From assembly GCA_035578155.1 (NCBI GenBank), contig JAPWDM010000008.1, positions 21,600,598 through 21,664,597 on the forward strand: DNA of 64,000 bases, in the 5' to 3' direction. The translations under genes and the position numbers were made by a program. Within the stretch, counting starts at the first letter, position 1; every line of letters starts with the position of its first letter. This stretch comes from Brachynemurus nebulosus. Lineage: Eukaryota; Arthropoda; Insecta; Neuroptera; Myrmeleontidae. The notes below the pieces were generated by a model that was given only the letters and a program-made list of their open reading frames with translations, did not search any database and was not told where the DNA came from. This document shows positions 23,601-33,668 of this stretch, piece by piece.

Positions 23601-23973
23601 AGCAAACTGTGACATGAAAAGGTCCGTCTTTGAAAACAAGTGGCAGGGACATGGTTGCAATGTACTATGGAGTTTGATGAATTTACCCACAAAACATCAT
23701 CCAATTCAAATCTCTCGTTTGGAAAATATAGAATTTTTTATAAAAGAGATGCAAAAAAACGTGATAATTACCGCCATTTTCGAAGCAAAATATCTCGAGC
23801 CTAGATAATAATTTTGAGAAATGAATATCAAAATTGAACATAGCTCTACTGGTAGATAACTTATAGTGAATATAAAAGAAATCTGAGAACTTTACTTTTA
23901 AGACTGGTCGAATTGACGTGAAAATGCCCATATATATTTAAAATTAAATCATTTTAAATAGTTCTCAGCCCTG
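20642..23973. mobile_element. Large hAT-type element made mostly of a long inverted repeat
   Basis: Ends CAGGGCTAGGAAAAATGG and (inverted) CAGGGCTGAGAAC, with perfect 8-bp duplications TTAAAAAC at 20634-20641 and 23974-23981. The flanks rejoin the shared 3' flank of the zinc-finger genes. From 21455 to 23935 it is an imperfect palindrome: left arm about 21455-22340, right arm about 22480-23935 with extra inserts. The first 800 bp is rich in AAAATGGAAAATGG-type repeats. No transposase is found. The small peptides readable in each arm are the same sequence in inverted copies and are not credible genes. Confidence 0.85.
23224..23653 (+). mobile_element. hAT-type MITE, family A, copy 2 (nested)
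   Basis: CATGTCCCTGTCACTC to AGTGGCAGGGACATG, flanked by GTTGCAAT on both sides (23216-23223 and 23654-23661). The opposite arm of the host palindrome keeps the empty site, TTATGTTGCAATGTAC when inverted, which proves the exact borders and the 8-bp duplication. Confidence 0.95.
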
Positions 23974-24626
23974 TTAAAAACAAGCACCCTATTTCCTATT
24001 TTGTATCTATCTCACAATTGTATATTATTAATAATATGTCAACACCTAGGTTATTGCCTGCGGATATGATATTTTAAGATATCTGCATATAAGGATTTTG
24101 TGAGTGTAACATCTGCAGATGAGGACACGAATGCGAATTTTTAAAAAGTACATAATAATCGTAAACGAAGTTTTTTGTTATTTCATAAATTTTTGTTTGT
24201 AAATTTTACATTACGCCATGTCAAGACATGACTTCATAAAATATCTTTCAATTGTACTTTACAGTCCGATGTTACATCTGTGTATTGATCGAATTGACAA
24301 AATATAGAGGCCAATGGGCCAATTGCGTTCAGTGATCCGGTTGATCAAGATCCATAGGATAAGTTGCAATTTACATCGCTACTGATTTACTCTGTTACTG
24401 TCTGTGATGAGGTTCACGTCGTAACGAGTATCATTATTTTTTTAGTCAACTCGTGAAATTTAAACAAAAAAAAAAATATATGAAGTGTGTCGTATTAAGT
24501 GTAAAAATTGTATTGAACAAAAAAATTCTCAAAATAAAGGGATATCTTTCTTAAAATAAATAAATTTTTTTATAATTGTTGGTTGTTAGTTACAAAGGCG
24601 ACTATGACACTATATGCTATATATTA
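23974..24626 (+). other. Shared 3' flank block and THAP remnant region
   Basis: Duplicated flank shared with copies 3-5: CACCTAGGTTATTG, then GATATGATATTTTAAGATAT and GAGGACACGAATGCG. Then comes a block (24360-24600) shared with 36190-36420 and 41310-41530 that contains a THAP-like start. At 24480 the reading frame is broken after MKCVV. No functional gene. Confidence 0.5.
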
Positions 24627-25109
24627 GGTCATCCGGAAAGTTCGTGTCATTTTCGAAACCACTCGAATGAATTCATATTTTTTCAAGTAGCAACCGCAAA
24701 CGAAATATGGTACAACATGTTAGTGTTAGGCCGATAGTGTTGCTTGTAATATGTATCATAAATCTTTAATAATTTTTTTTGTCAGTAATAATGAGCAATC
24801 TTAGACATCAAGGAACATCATGTCATTTAATAATAGTGTTTATGGTGAAGATGTACTTTCTGACGGAACTTACAGAAAGTGGTTTGCTAAACTTCAAAAG
24901 GGTAACTTTTCTTTGGAAGATGAAGATCCCTCCGGTCGACCTGTGTATTGACGATGAAACAAAGCGTCAAGAAATAAAGCGAAACCCAAAGTAAACTGTG
25001 AAGAATTAGCGGCAACTTTTAAGCATTTAAAATCCACAGTTTTTGGCTATTTGAAGAAAATCGGGATGGTCATTTACACGAAAAACGGCACAAACTTTCC
25101 GGATGACCC
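24627..25109 (+). mobile_element. mariner-like element, N-terminal part only
   Basis: TA-flanked inverted repeats GGTCATCCGGAAAGTTCGTG and (inverted) GGGTCATCCGGAAAGTTTGTG. The inside reads, in two frames, YGEDVLSDGTYRKWFAKLQ and NFSLEDEDPSGRP, then ELAATFKHLKSTVFGYLKK, the paired helix-turn-helix region of a mariner transposase. The catalytic domain is deleted. 483 bp. Confidence 0.85.
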
Positions 25110-25257
25110 TAGTCATTCAACAACATATTACACTAACACATTCGCATGTTTGTATCGATACAAGTATGAAGATTAGACAAGGAGTCGAAACTCAGTGTAT
25201 TCAAAAAAATGTTCAAATCAAAGATGGCACTCGTGTTCGTACGATACGAAAGCGGTA

Positions 25258-25660
25258 CAGTACTTATTGTCAAATGGAACACTCTCAAATGGAAACGCGA
25301 GCTTCTATATTATCTTTGTTAGGTTTTGAATAGAATCTTCTGGAATCGTTTTCAATGTTCAACTCAGTTATAAAGTGGGTTTTTCGATCGTTTTTAAAAT
25401 AAACTTAACAATTTTTATTTTGCGTCGCGTCATTTATATTGTATATTATATAATTCGCTGACGTCACTATGTAAAATCTGAGTCAGTACCATTGGATATC
25501 CGCCGTATAAAGTAATTTAAACTATAAGAGTTTATTTCATACATATGTAATTTCTATGTATTTCCTTATTATTAAATATCATCAACCGACATTGGTGATT
25601 CTCAAATGGAAACACTCACTTCCGCAGTCCCGACGTGTTTCCATTTGAGAATAAGTACTG
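25258..25660 (+). mobile_element. pogo-type MITE, family B, intact copy
   Basis: 403 bp. TA-CAGTACTTATTGTCAAATGG to its inverted match CCATTTGAGAATAAGTACTG-TA. Near each end a second copy of CTCAAATGGAAAC occurs. Relatives: 13385-14479 (split), about 30216-30629 (inverted), and a fragment ending 52923. Confidence 0.8.
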
Positions 25661-25988
25661 TATTTACATTCTGTTTTATCCGTTTTGTTACTATAGTCGC
25701 TATATTCACATTAGTATTTTGAGATTATTTACGCCGCCAGTGGTAAAAAAACAAAGCCCTTATATTTACCATTTTCCTGACCAGTTTTGTCAGTTCCTCT
25801 CATATGAGTTAGATCCGTTAGATCCCATCTTATAATACTCCATTGTCAAAAAATTGTATTGAAGTTCGCTATCTTTCAGAAATTAAATTTTGGTGTACTT
25901 TATTTATGGTCCAGCCTAAAGTTCAAAATTATCAAAACGTGGTCAGAACTATAAAATTTTAAACAATTTTTTCCAAGACGAAAATAAA

Positions 25989-27461
25989 ATGGAAAATAAA
26001 GGGTCTACGTCAATATTTCAATTACTTAGTGTTAAAATAAAGGAAGAAGAAAATTTATACGATTTAAATAATCTAGTTTCAAACAAAATAAAAATGGAAT
26101 TATCCGACTGTTCCTATGAAAACGAAATAAAATTGGAATTGGAAAACGACGGTAATGAAAATAATACTGATTTAGTAAACTTGACAAGTTTACGTACCGA
26201 AATTAAGTTAGAAAATAATGGAAACCATATGTTAAAAGAAAACAATGTTTTATTTGACGAAAGTCGAGAGAATTGCTTGTATGAAGATTCTGTTGACTTA
26301 AAAATATCCACCGCAGACAATATAATTAAGCAGAATAGTTCAGAGACTTATGAAAACACTGAAATCAATGAAAAATCATTCAGGTCAAGCGCAAGGCGTT
26401 TGGAAAAACATGGAAGAAAACATAGTGTCAAAAAAGTCTTCAAATGTAATGTATGCTTTAAAACATTTTCTCGGTCAGGCGATTGTAAAATTCACAGAAG
26501 AATACATACCGGAGAAAGACCATACAAATGTAATGTGTGTTTTAAAACATTTGTTCAGGCAGGTCATTTATATATGCATAAAAGGATACACACAGGAGAA
26601 AAACCGTACAAATGTAATATATGTTTTAAAAGATTTCCTTTTTCGTTTTCTTTAAAGAGACATAAAAGAACGCATACAGGAGAAAAACCATACGAATGTA
26701 ATGTGTGTTTTAAAAGATTTTCGGATTTACGGAAACATCAAAGGGTACATTCAGGCGAAAAACCATTCAGTTGTAATATATGTAATAAAACATTTTCTGA
26801 ATCATCTAATTTAAAGAGTCATGAAAGAACACATACCGGAGAAAAACCATTCAGTTGTAATAAATGTAGTAAAAAATTTTCTTCGTCAAGCGAATTAAAA
26901 GTACATGAACGGATACATACCGGAGAAAAACCGTACAAATGTAATATATGTTGTAAAAAATTTACTGTGTCGAGCAATTTGAAAAAACATGAAAAATTAC
27001 ATACAGGAGAAAAACCGTACAAGTGTAATATATGTTTTAAAACATTTAGTGATTCATCATCTTTAAGAAGACATAAAAGGACACATACGGGAGAAAAACC
27101 GTACAAATGTAGTATATGTTTTAAAACATTTAATTATTATTTTGTTCTAAACGGACATGAACGAATACATACAGGAATAAAACCATACAAATGTGATACA
27201 TGTGGTAAAACATTTTCTTATTCAGGATATTTAAAAAAACATAAAAGAGTACATACAGGAGAAAAACCGTACAGATGTGATATATGTTTTAAAACATTTT
27301 CTCTGTCAGAAAATTTACGAAAACATAAAAGAATACACACAGGAGAAAAACCGTACAAATGTGGTATATGTTTTAGAACATTTTCTGCCTTAAGTGCTTT
27401 AAAAAAGCATGAAAAAATTCACATTTGCGAAAATCCATTCAAATTTGATGATATGTTTTAA
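25989..27461 (+). CDS. C2H2 zinc-finger protein, array copy 3 (12 fingers, one shortened)
   Basis: 490 residues, single exon, starting MENKGSTSI. The acidic N-terminus shows four psi-K-x-E motifs (IKEE, IKME, IKLE, IKLE). Twelve fingers follow. Finger 4 (CNVCFKRFSDLRKHQRVH) is three residues short between the Cys and His pairs, in-frame, so its fold or DNA contact is probably altered. Finger 1 has Cys in its helix (SGDCKIH). Ends [11 protein letters not shown]. Fingers 9-10 (NYYFVL, YSGYLKKH) match the equivalent fingers of copy 2. The upstream ACTATAAAATTTTAAAC is TATA-like, about 45 bp before the ATG. AATAAA overlaps the stop. Confidence 0.94.
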   Translation: MENKGSTSIFQLLSVKIKEEENLYDLNNLVSNKIKMELSDCSYENEIKLELENDGNENNTDLVNLTSLRTEIKLENNGNHMLKENNVLFDESRENCLYEDSVDLKISTADNIIKQNSSETYENTEINEKSFRSSARRLEKHGRKHSVKKVFKCNVCFKTFSRSGDCKIHRRIHTGERPYKCNVCFKTFVQAGHLYMHKRIHTGEKPYKCNICFKRFPFSFSLKRHKRTHTGEKPYECNVCFKRFSDLRKHQRVHSGEKPFSCNICNKTFSESSNLKSHERTHTGEKPFSCNKCSKKFSSSSELKVHERIHTGEKPYKCNICCKKFTVSSNLKKHEKLHTGEKPYKCNICFKTFSDSSSLRRHKRTHTGEKPYKCSICFKTFNYYFVLNGHERIHTGIKPYKCDTCGKTFSYSGYLKKHKRVHTGEKPYRCDICFKTFSLSENLRKHKRIHTGEKPYKCGICFRTFSALSALKKHEKIHICENPFKFDDMF

Positions 27462-27625
27462 TAAAACATTTGATCAATCAGACTATTAATATGGAAACAG
27501 GAAAGAACGTATACATATAGTGGAGAAAAGCCTTTCAAATATATTTCAAACATTTTCTCAATCAAACACTTTGAAAATACATAAAAAATTAAATCACAAT
27601 ATTGAGCTGTACTGTGGGCTGGATT
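27462..27625 (+). pseudogene. Fossil fingers after copy 3 (best preserved)
   Basis: Decodes, across small frame changes, as KTFDQSDY, then RTYTYSGEKPFKY, then QTFSQSNTLKIHKKLNH: one and a half further C2H2 fingers whose cysteine codons are lost (TGT to TAT and similar). Same position and order after copies 2, 4 and 5. Confidence 0.75.
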
Positions 27626-27770
27626 ATACATAATAATAAAGTTTTTCCCCTTAAGGATCCCCCTACGGTAGCATTTATTATATTTTATGCTACTGAAGAG
27701 GGCTACAAAAGTAGCCGAAACCGGTCTAGCGAATATTTTAAGGGGAAAAACTTTATTATTATACATAAAA
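27626..27770 (+). repeat. Hammerhead-motif repeat, best copy (motif 27689-27730)
   Basis: Inverted ends AATAATAAAGTTTTTCCCCTT-like and AAGGGGAAAAACTTTATTATT. Motif: GCTA (27689), core CTGAAGA (27693), one G, GGCTAC-AAAA-GTAGCC, GAAA (27717), CCGG, TC, TAGC (27727). GCTA and TAGC pair as stem I; CTGANGA and GAAA are the invariant hammerhead core. Stem III would have only two base pairs (A-T and C-G around a CG loop), as in small type I hammerheads. One extra base precedes stem II. Confidence 0.6.
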
Positions 27771-28061
27771 AAAATATTTAAGAAAATCCATTGAATTTAT
27801 TTTAGATTTTTACTTGTTCTTTGTACATATTATGTAAGATTTTAATAACAGAACAATATTCTAACAAGTAATTGACTTTTGTAACAATATGTAGACTATG
27901 GAAACGTTTAAAAAATACATCTGAATAAATTTGATATAAATTATTAAAAATTATCCTATTTCCTATTTTGTATCTACTTCACAATTATATATAATATGTT
28001 AGCACCTAGGTTATTGCGGATATGAAATGTTAAGATATCTGCAAATCCGAATTTTGTTAGT
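27771..28061 (+). other. Shared 3' flank of copy 3
   Basis: Non-coding sequence (ACTTGTTCTTTGTACATATT, later TATCCTATTTCC, CACCTAGGTTATTGCGG) aligned with the flanks of copies 1, 2, 4 and 5. Useful as the empty reference for insertions in the other copies. Confidence 0.7.
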
Positions 28062-29020
28062 GTAAAGGTGGCTGTACACCGAAGGTAACATTGCTAGTAG
28101 CAGCTAGTAGCGTTTTTAACATTTTTTTAATGTTGGTTAAATTAATGTTAATAACATTTGCTATTAACATTTGTTAATAACATTTGCAATTAACATGTTA
28201 AAATTTGCGGAAATATTTAATAACATTTTTGCTATTAACTTTTGTTAATAATATTTGCTTTCCGCATTTGTTATATTTTTCACTAACATGTTAAAAAAGT
28301 TATTGATAACTTATGTTAGCAGCACAATTTTTGCTATCGATCTGGAAGCGGTCTAGTTCAAAGGATATCAATAACAAAATGTTAAAAACAAGTTAATTGT
28401 GAATAAAACATGTTAACAACATTCTACGTGCATTTTTCGGTTAGTTAATTAATTTGTAATAGGCGATTGCGTACATATCAGCTGTTATTATTTTGTAGAT
28501 ATATTTACAAAATATATGTCTCTGCACATTTCTTGTAAATTTATTTTTTTATAAGTTCTTGTAAAAATAAATTATAATATGATAATGTTCATGATTATTA
28601 ATTATGCAATGCTTGACATTCTAAAGAAAATGAAAACTCAATTGACAAGTTTTCTAGTTTTATTTATCATTCTTTTTTTTTTCTTTTTTTTAAATTATTT
28701 AATATAATTCGTCCATTATGTGTGTCTCTTTTTTGAAGATACAAACGAATCCTTAATTTTTTTTTCTTTTTACTCTAATAATCACCACAGGAACTATTAC
28801 AATAGCAAGCTATTCTTCCTACGAAATCAGTTTTAAATTAAAAGTACTAATAGTTCTTCTAAAAGTATAGAAAGTTCAAAGACAAGTATGTTAGTAGCAC
28901 CGTTAGTAACGATGTTAGCAACACTTATTAACTTTGTGAATAACAATAATGTTATTAACAATGCCACAACCGCCACAACTATACTCATTGAAGTGATTTA
29001 AAATGTTACTCATTTTATTA
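28062..29020. mobile_element. Element rich in TTAATAACATT repeats, one terminal repeat visible
   Basis: Begins AGGTGGCTGTACACCGAA at 28065. A matching inverted end (TTCGGTGTACAGGCACCTT) lies at 38707-38726 in the spacer before copy 5, at the end of a related sequence. The first 340 bp repeats TTAATAACATTTG with many variations. The right end of this copy appears lost. No coding sequence, family unknown. Confidence 0.45.
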
Positions 29021-29121
29021 GCATCTGTAGATGAGGACGCGAATGCAGATTTTAAAAAGTAATAATCGTAAACAAAGTTTTTTGTCCTCGCGAGTACCTA
29101 TATGTTTTTTCATAAATATTA

Positions 29122-29575
29122 AGCGGGTTCTACACGATGCTACGAACGTTCCTTCCAACGTTCGATCGAACGTTTGAGGCAATTAAGTTCGATAGTTGGT
29201 GCGACGAATGTATCTGCTACACGGTGAATCGAATGTTTGATCCAATACGAATGATGATGTGTTGGTACTCAGTGGACGGGCTGTTATCTGTCTGATGTTA
29301 TCTCTAATGTTATACACTGATGTTGTCTCTCTTCACATGAACGAGTCGTGCAGCTGCTGAGTCGAACCAACCACGCAACCAACATTGACCTTCAACCGTT
29401 CGAAGCATCCCTTTGACTCGGTGCAAAAATACCGACATCGAACGGGACACGACCAAATGCGAACGTTTGACGCTCGACATTGGACACTCGTAGGTTCGAA
29501 CAACGGCCACACGATGCTATGAACCATCCAACGTCGAATGTTGGAAGGTGTTCGTAGCATCGTGTAGCAGCGGCT
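29122..29575. mobile_element. Harbinger-type MITE, family D
   Basis: Inverted ends AGCGGGTTCTACACGATGC and AGCCGCTGCTACACGATGC, flanked by TTA on both sides (29119-29121 and 29576-29578). The spacer before copy 5 (38820-38845) keeps the unoccupied region. Interior has repeated GAACGTT and CGAATG motifs in both directions. A 3-bp TWA target is typical of PIF/Harbinger. Confidence 0.7.
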
Positions 29576-29578
29576 TTA

Positions 29579-30215
29579 CACTAGAGAATTTCATAAGACG
29601 TGACTTCATAAAATATCTTCAAATTGTACTTTACAGTCCGGTGTATAGAGATTAGACAAGGAGACGAAACTTATCTGAGAGGAATTGACAAAATTGGTCA
29701 GGAAAATGGTAAATATAAGGCAAGGGGCCAAACTACTATTATGATAGTTAGCATCTCGACTGTAATCAGAATTTTACGTCATCAGACTTGGCAGGGAGGT
29801 GGAAGGTTATATACGTACTTAGAGTTTATGTTGGTATGTGTAAGGTAGTGGATGTTTGTGTGTGTTAATACTCTGTATGTATGCAGCGGTGGTCCGAGGT
29901 GGGAATGCATACATATAGTCGAACAACCCTATGCATGTACCTGCTACTAATAATGTAACAATGAACAGCCACCACTGTGGCCACAACTTAACAATGCAAG
30001 TGTACGCTTGAAGAGCCGATGGACGACTAACCAGTCAGCAGTATAAATTGCTACTTATTGCAACTTTCGAATCACACTTTTTGGTACGTAGGCTTGATCT
30101 GTCTCATCTGTGATATAAGGGCTTTCTTTTTTTACCACTCGCGGCGTTAATCATGCTCGAATACTGATGTGAATATAGCGAATAAAGTAACATAAAACGG
30201 ATAAAACAGAATGTA
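29579..30215. other. Spacer without recognised gene; R2 fragment and inverted upstream block
   Basis: 29630-29690 matches repeat R2 (GATTAGACAAGGAGACGAAAC). 30110-30215 is the inverted copy of the upstream block of copies 1-3 (GGGCTTTCTTTTTTTACCAC). The 400 bp between shows no coding potential that I can support. Confidence 0.5.
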
Positions 30216-30629
30216 AATAAATACTTATTCTCAAATGGAAACACGTCGGGACTGGGGAAGTGAGTGTTTCCATTTGAGAATCACCAATGTCGGTTGATGA
30301 TATTTAATAATAAGGAAATAAATAAAATAAATACATAGAAATTACATATGTATGAAATAAACTCTTATAGTCTAAATTATACGGCGGATTTCCAATGGTA
30401 CTGACTCCGATTTTACATAGTGACGTTAGCGATTTATATAATATACAATATAAATGACGCGACGCAAAATAAAAATTGTAAAGTTTATTTTAAAAACGAT
30501 CGAAAAGCCCACTTTATAACTAAGTTGAACATTGAAAAAGATTCCAGAAGATTCTATTCAAAAGCTAAAAAAAACAATATAGAAGCTGGCGTTTCCATTT
30601 AAGAGTGTTCCATTTGAGAATAAGTACTG
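30216..30629 (-). mobile_element. pogo-type MITE, family B, inverted copy
   Basis: Reverse complement of 25258-25660. The right end ACTG-TA at 30626-30631 is intact; the left end is mutated (AAATACTTATTC). Its flanks are inverted as well, so the whole upstream module is flipped relative to copy 3. Confidence 0.7.
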
Positions 30630-30893
30630 TACCGCTTTCGTATCCGACGAACACGAGTGCCATTTTTGATTTGAACACTTTTTGGAATACAATTTGACTT
30701 TCGTCTCCTTGTCTAATAATCTCCATAGTCCGGTGATACATCTGTGGCTTGACCATAGATAAAGTACACCAAAATTTCATTGATAGTGTTATTCTCTTTG
30801 GTCTATTGCTCTACGACTACGACAACGACTCTTCACTGTCAAAGCGGTCAAAACTATAAAATTTTAAACATTTTTTTCGAAGACAAAAATAAA

Positions 30894-31907
30894 ATGGAAA
30901 ATAAAGCGTCTACGTCAATGATTCAATCACTTAGTGTTAAAATAAAGGAAGAAGAAGATTTATACAATTTAAATAATCCACTTTCAAACAAAATAAAAAA
31001 GGAATTATCTGATTGTTCGTATGAAAACGAAATAAAATTGGAATTGGAAAACGACGGTAATGAAGATAATACTGATTTAGTAAACTTGACAAGTTTACGT
31101 ACCGAAATTAAATTAGAAAATAATGGAAACCATATTATGTTAAAAGAAAGCAATGTTTTATTTGACGAAAGTCGAGAAAATTGCTTGTATGAAGATTCTG
31201 TTGACTTAAAAATATCTACCACAGACACTGTAACTGAACAAGGCAGTTCAGAGACTTATGAAAACACTGAAATTAGTGATATTGACAAAAATGTCTTCAA
31301 ATGTAATGTATGTAGTAAAACATTTTCTAGCACAGGCGCTTTGAGGGTACATAAAAGAACACACACAGGAGAAAAACCCTACAGATGTAATATATGTTTT
31401 AAAACATTTCGTCATTCTAGTTCTTTGCAAATACATGAAAGAATACATCGAGGTGAAAAACCATACGAATGTAATGTATGTTTTAAAACATTTTCTGATA
31501 ATGGTAACTTACATAGACATGAAAGAACGCATACCGGAGAAAAACCGTACAAATGTAATATATGTTTTAAAGCATTCCGTCAGAGTAGTGATTTACACAG
31601 ACATGAAAGAACGCATACAGTAGAAAAACCGTACAAATGTAAGGTATGTTTTAAAAGATTTTTGGATTCATCCGGTTTATGGGGACATAAAAGAACACAT
31701 CGAGGGGAAAAACTGTACAAATGTAATGTATGTAGTAAAACATTTACTACATCGGGCAGTTTGAAGGAACATAAAAGAACACACACAGCAGAAAAATCGT
31801 ACAGATGTGATATATGTTTTAAAACTTTTTCTCGCTCAAACAGTTTGAGAAGTCATGAAAAAGTCCACATTTGCGAAAATCCATTCAAATTTGATGATAT
31901 GTTTTAA
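30894..31907 (+). CDS. C2H2 zinc-finger protein, array copy 4 (7 fingers)
   Basis: 337 residues from the conserved MENKASTSM start. An in-frame ATG exists at 30780 but the 38 residues it would add are not conserved in the family, so the downstream ATG is preferred. Acidic N-terminus with IKEE, IKKE, IKLE, IKLE. Seven intact fingers; two linkers read HRGEKPY/HRGEKLY and two HTVEKPY/HTAEKSY instead of HTGEKPY. Ends [15 protein letters not shown]-like ACTATAAAATTTTAAAC lies about 40 bp before the ATG, identical in copy 5. N-terminus and last three fingers are almost identical to copy 5, the closest relative. Confidence 0.94.
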   Translation: MENKASTSMIQSLSVKIKEEEDLYNLNNPLSNKIKKELSDCSYENEIKLELENDGNEDNTDLVNLTSLRTEIKLENNGNHIMLKESNVLFDESRENCLYEDSVDLKISTTDTVTEQGSSETYENTEISDIDKNVFKCNVCSKTFSSTGALRVHKRTHTGEKPYRCNICFKTFRHSSSLQIHERIHRGEKPYECNVCFKTFSDNGNLHRHERTHTGEKPYKCNICFKAFRQSSDLHRHERTHTVEKPYKCKVCFKRFLDSSGLWGHKRTHRGEKLYKCNVCSKTFTTSGSLKEHKRTHTAEKSYRCDICFKTFSRSNSLRSHEKVHICENPFKFDDMF

Positions 31908-31929
31908 TAAAACATTTGATGTATTAGAC

Positions 31930-33591
31930 CAGGGCTTCTTTAACTATGGGTAGCGACCCCACTTGGGATCGCTTAGCGAAATCTTAGAGTCATAGCGAAA
32001 AATTTTTTATGTGTATATATATATTGTTACCTAATCAATAAATCCTTATAAAATACCTATATACCTCTATTTGGGGTTGCAAATGAAAATAAACGCCGTG
32101 AGCAGCGGGGCCCCATCACGGTAGTCGAATTTTCCCCTTCATCTTCGGTATTGAATGTCTACAAGCGAAATGTGATTGAAAGTCTACAACCGAATTGTCA
32201 TTTTGTTGGTTTCAATACTGGTGATGAGTGTTCGGCTGATCGAGGCTTTAAAAAAAGGTTTTAAGTATTTAAGGGCTGTATCTCAGTAAATTTCAATTTT
32301 GTGCCGAAAACAGGTAGCAGAAAAAAAGCCAACACAATTCGTACGAGGACATTCCTGCCCATGTTTATCCGCTAATTGCCTTTATGTTTTAGTTTTAAAT
32401 ATTAAAAAAGGACCTTAAATAGTAAACTGGAAGGCCTTTATAAAGATATTTTTTCTTTCCAAAAAAATCCAAAATTTCTATTTTATAAATACTAAAAATT
32501 CAAAATTCCTCTTTTATAAATAAACAGTGACTTTAATAACATTTTTAAATTACTTAATATGTACGTATTTCATTTGTCATAAAAGTAAGCTCACTTTTTT
32601 TTAAATTTTTTAAAATTACTATTCGCCTACTTGTATTTAGAATAAACATAATGCTTTTAAAACACATTTAACAATAGCATTCAATTCCGATGTAAAAATG
32701 GAAGAAGTGGGGGGAAAAGTGATGTGGACTCCCTACAAGGTACTAGCTGGATACTAACTGAATACACGTACAAAATTTCAGCCCTCTAGGTTTCCTTATG
32801 GAGTCTCTAGACGTGTTAGAAAACAAGCAAAAAAATTAAGGAAATATTGGCGTAAAAATCGTGGGGGTAAGGGTTAAAAGTTGAAACCTCCAAAAAACAG
32901 TGTCTGGCTATTAGCTTAACCTGTACACCAAATTTCAGCCCTCTAGGTTTATTTGGGGAGATTTTGACCCGAACGAAACTGTTAAAAAACAAGAAAAATC
33001 ATGTTCTTTTGGGTATAAAAATGGTGGGGGTAGGGGTTAAAAGTCGAGACCCCCAAAAGGCACCCCCTTGATACTAACTCAATCCGAATACAAAATTTCA
33101 GCCCTCTAGGTTTATTCGGGTGACCTGTGCGAGTGGTACAAACTTCGAAAATGTCGAAAATGCATGAAATTGTAGCTTAAAAATGAGGGGGGTGGGGGTA
33201 AAATATTAAAACCTCCAAAAAGCACAACCTAGGTACGAACTTTATCAACACACCAAATTTCAACCCTCTACGTTAATTCTGGGGGGCTGGGGGCCTGTTA
33301 GATCCAGCGAAAATCGTTTTTCCCCCCTCTACTCCCACCATATCATCCTAGGAAGCTGAATTTTGGATATGTTGTAGATAATTGACCGAAACATTATTTA
33401 AAACCGATTTGGAAAAGTTTTATTGCTTTTCCGCCCCCCACCACCCCCTTAAAGGTCGGGTCCGAAAAAAAATTTGCCCAAAATTTGACCCCACTTTGAT
33501 AGTATTGTTGTGCATCGGAATAAGCCCCACTTACCAAATTTCATCTCTTAACTTCCATAGGGGGGCCCTACACATATTAAAAGGTTGCGGG

Positions 33592-33668
<77 letters not shown>

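Noticed and set aside
21569..23808. Same small peptide (FIKEMQKN..., AKYLEPR) on - at 21569 and + at 23614
   Set aside because: Both are in the mirrored arms of one inverted repeat; no start context, domain or conservation beyond the DNA repeat.
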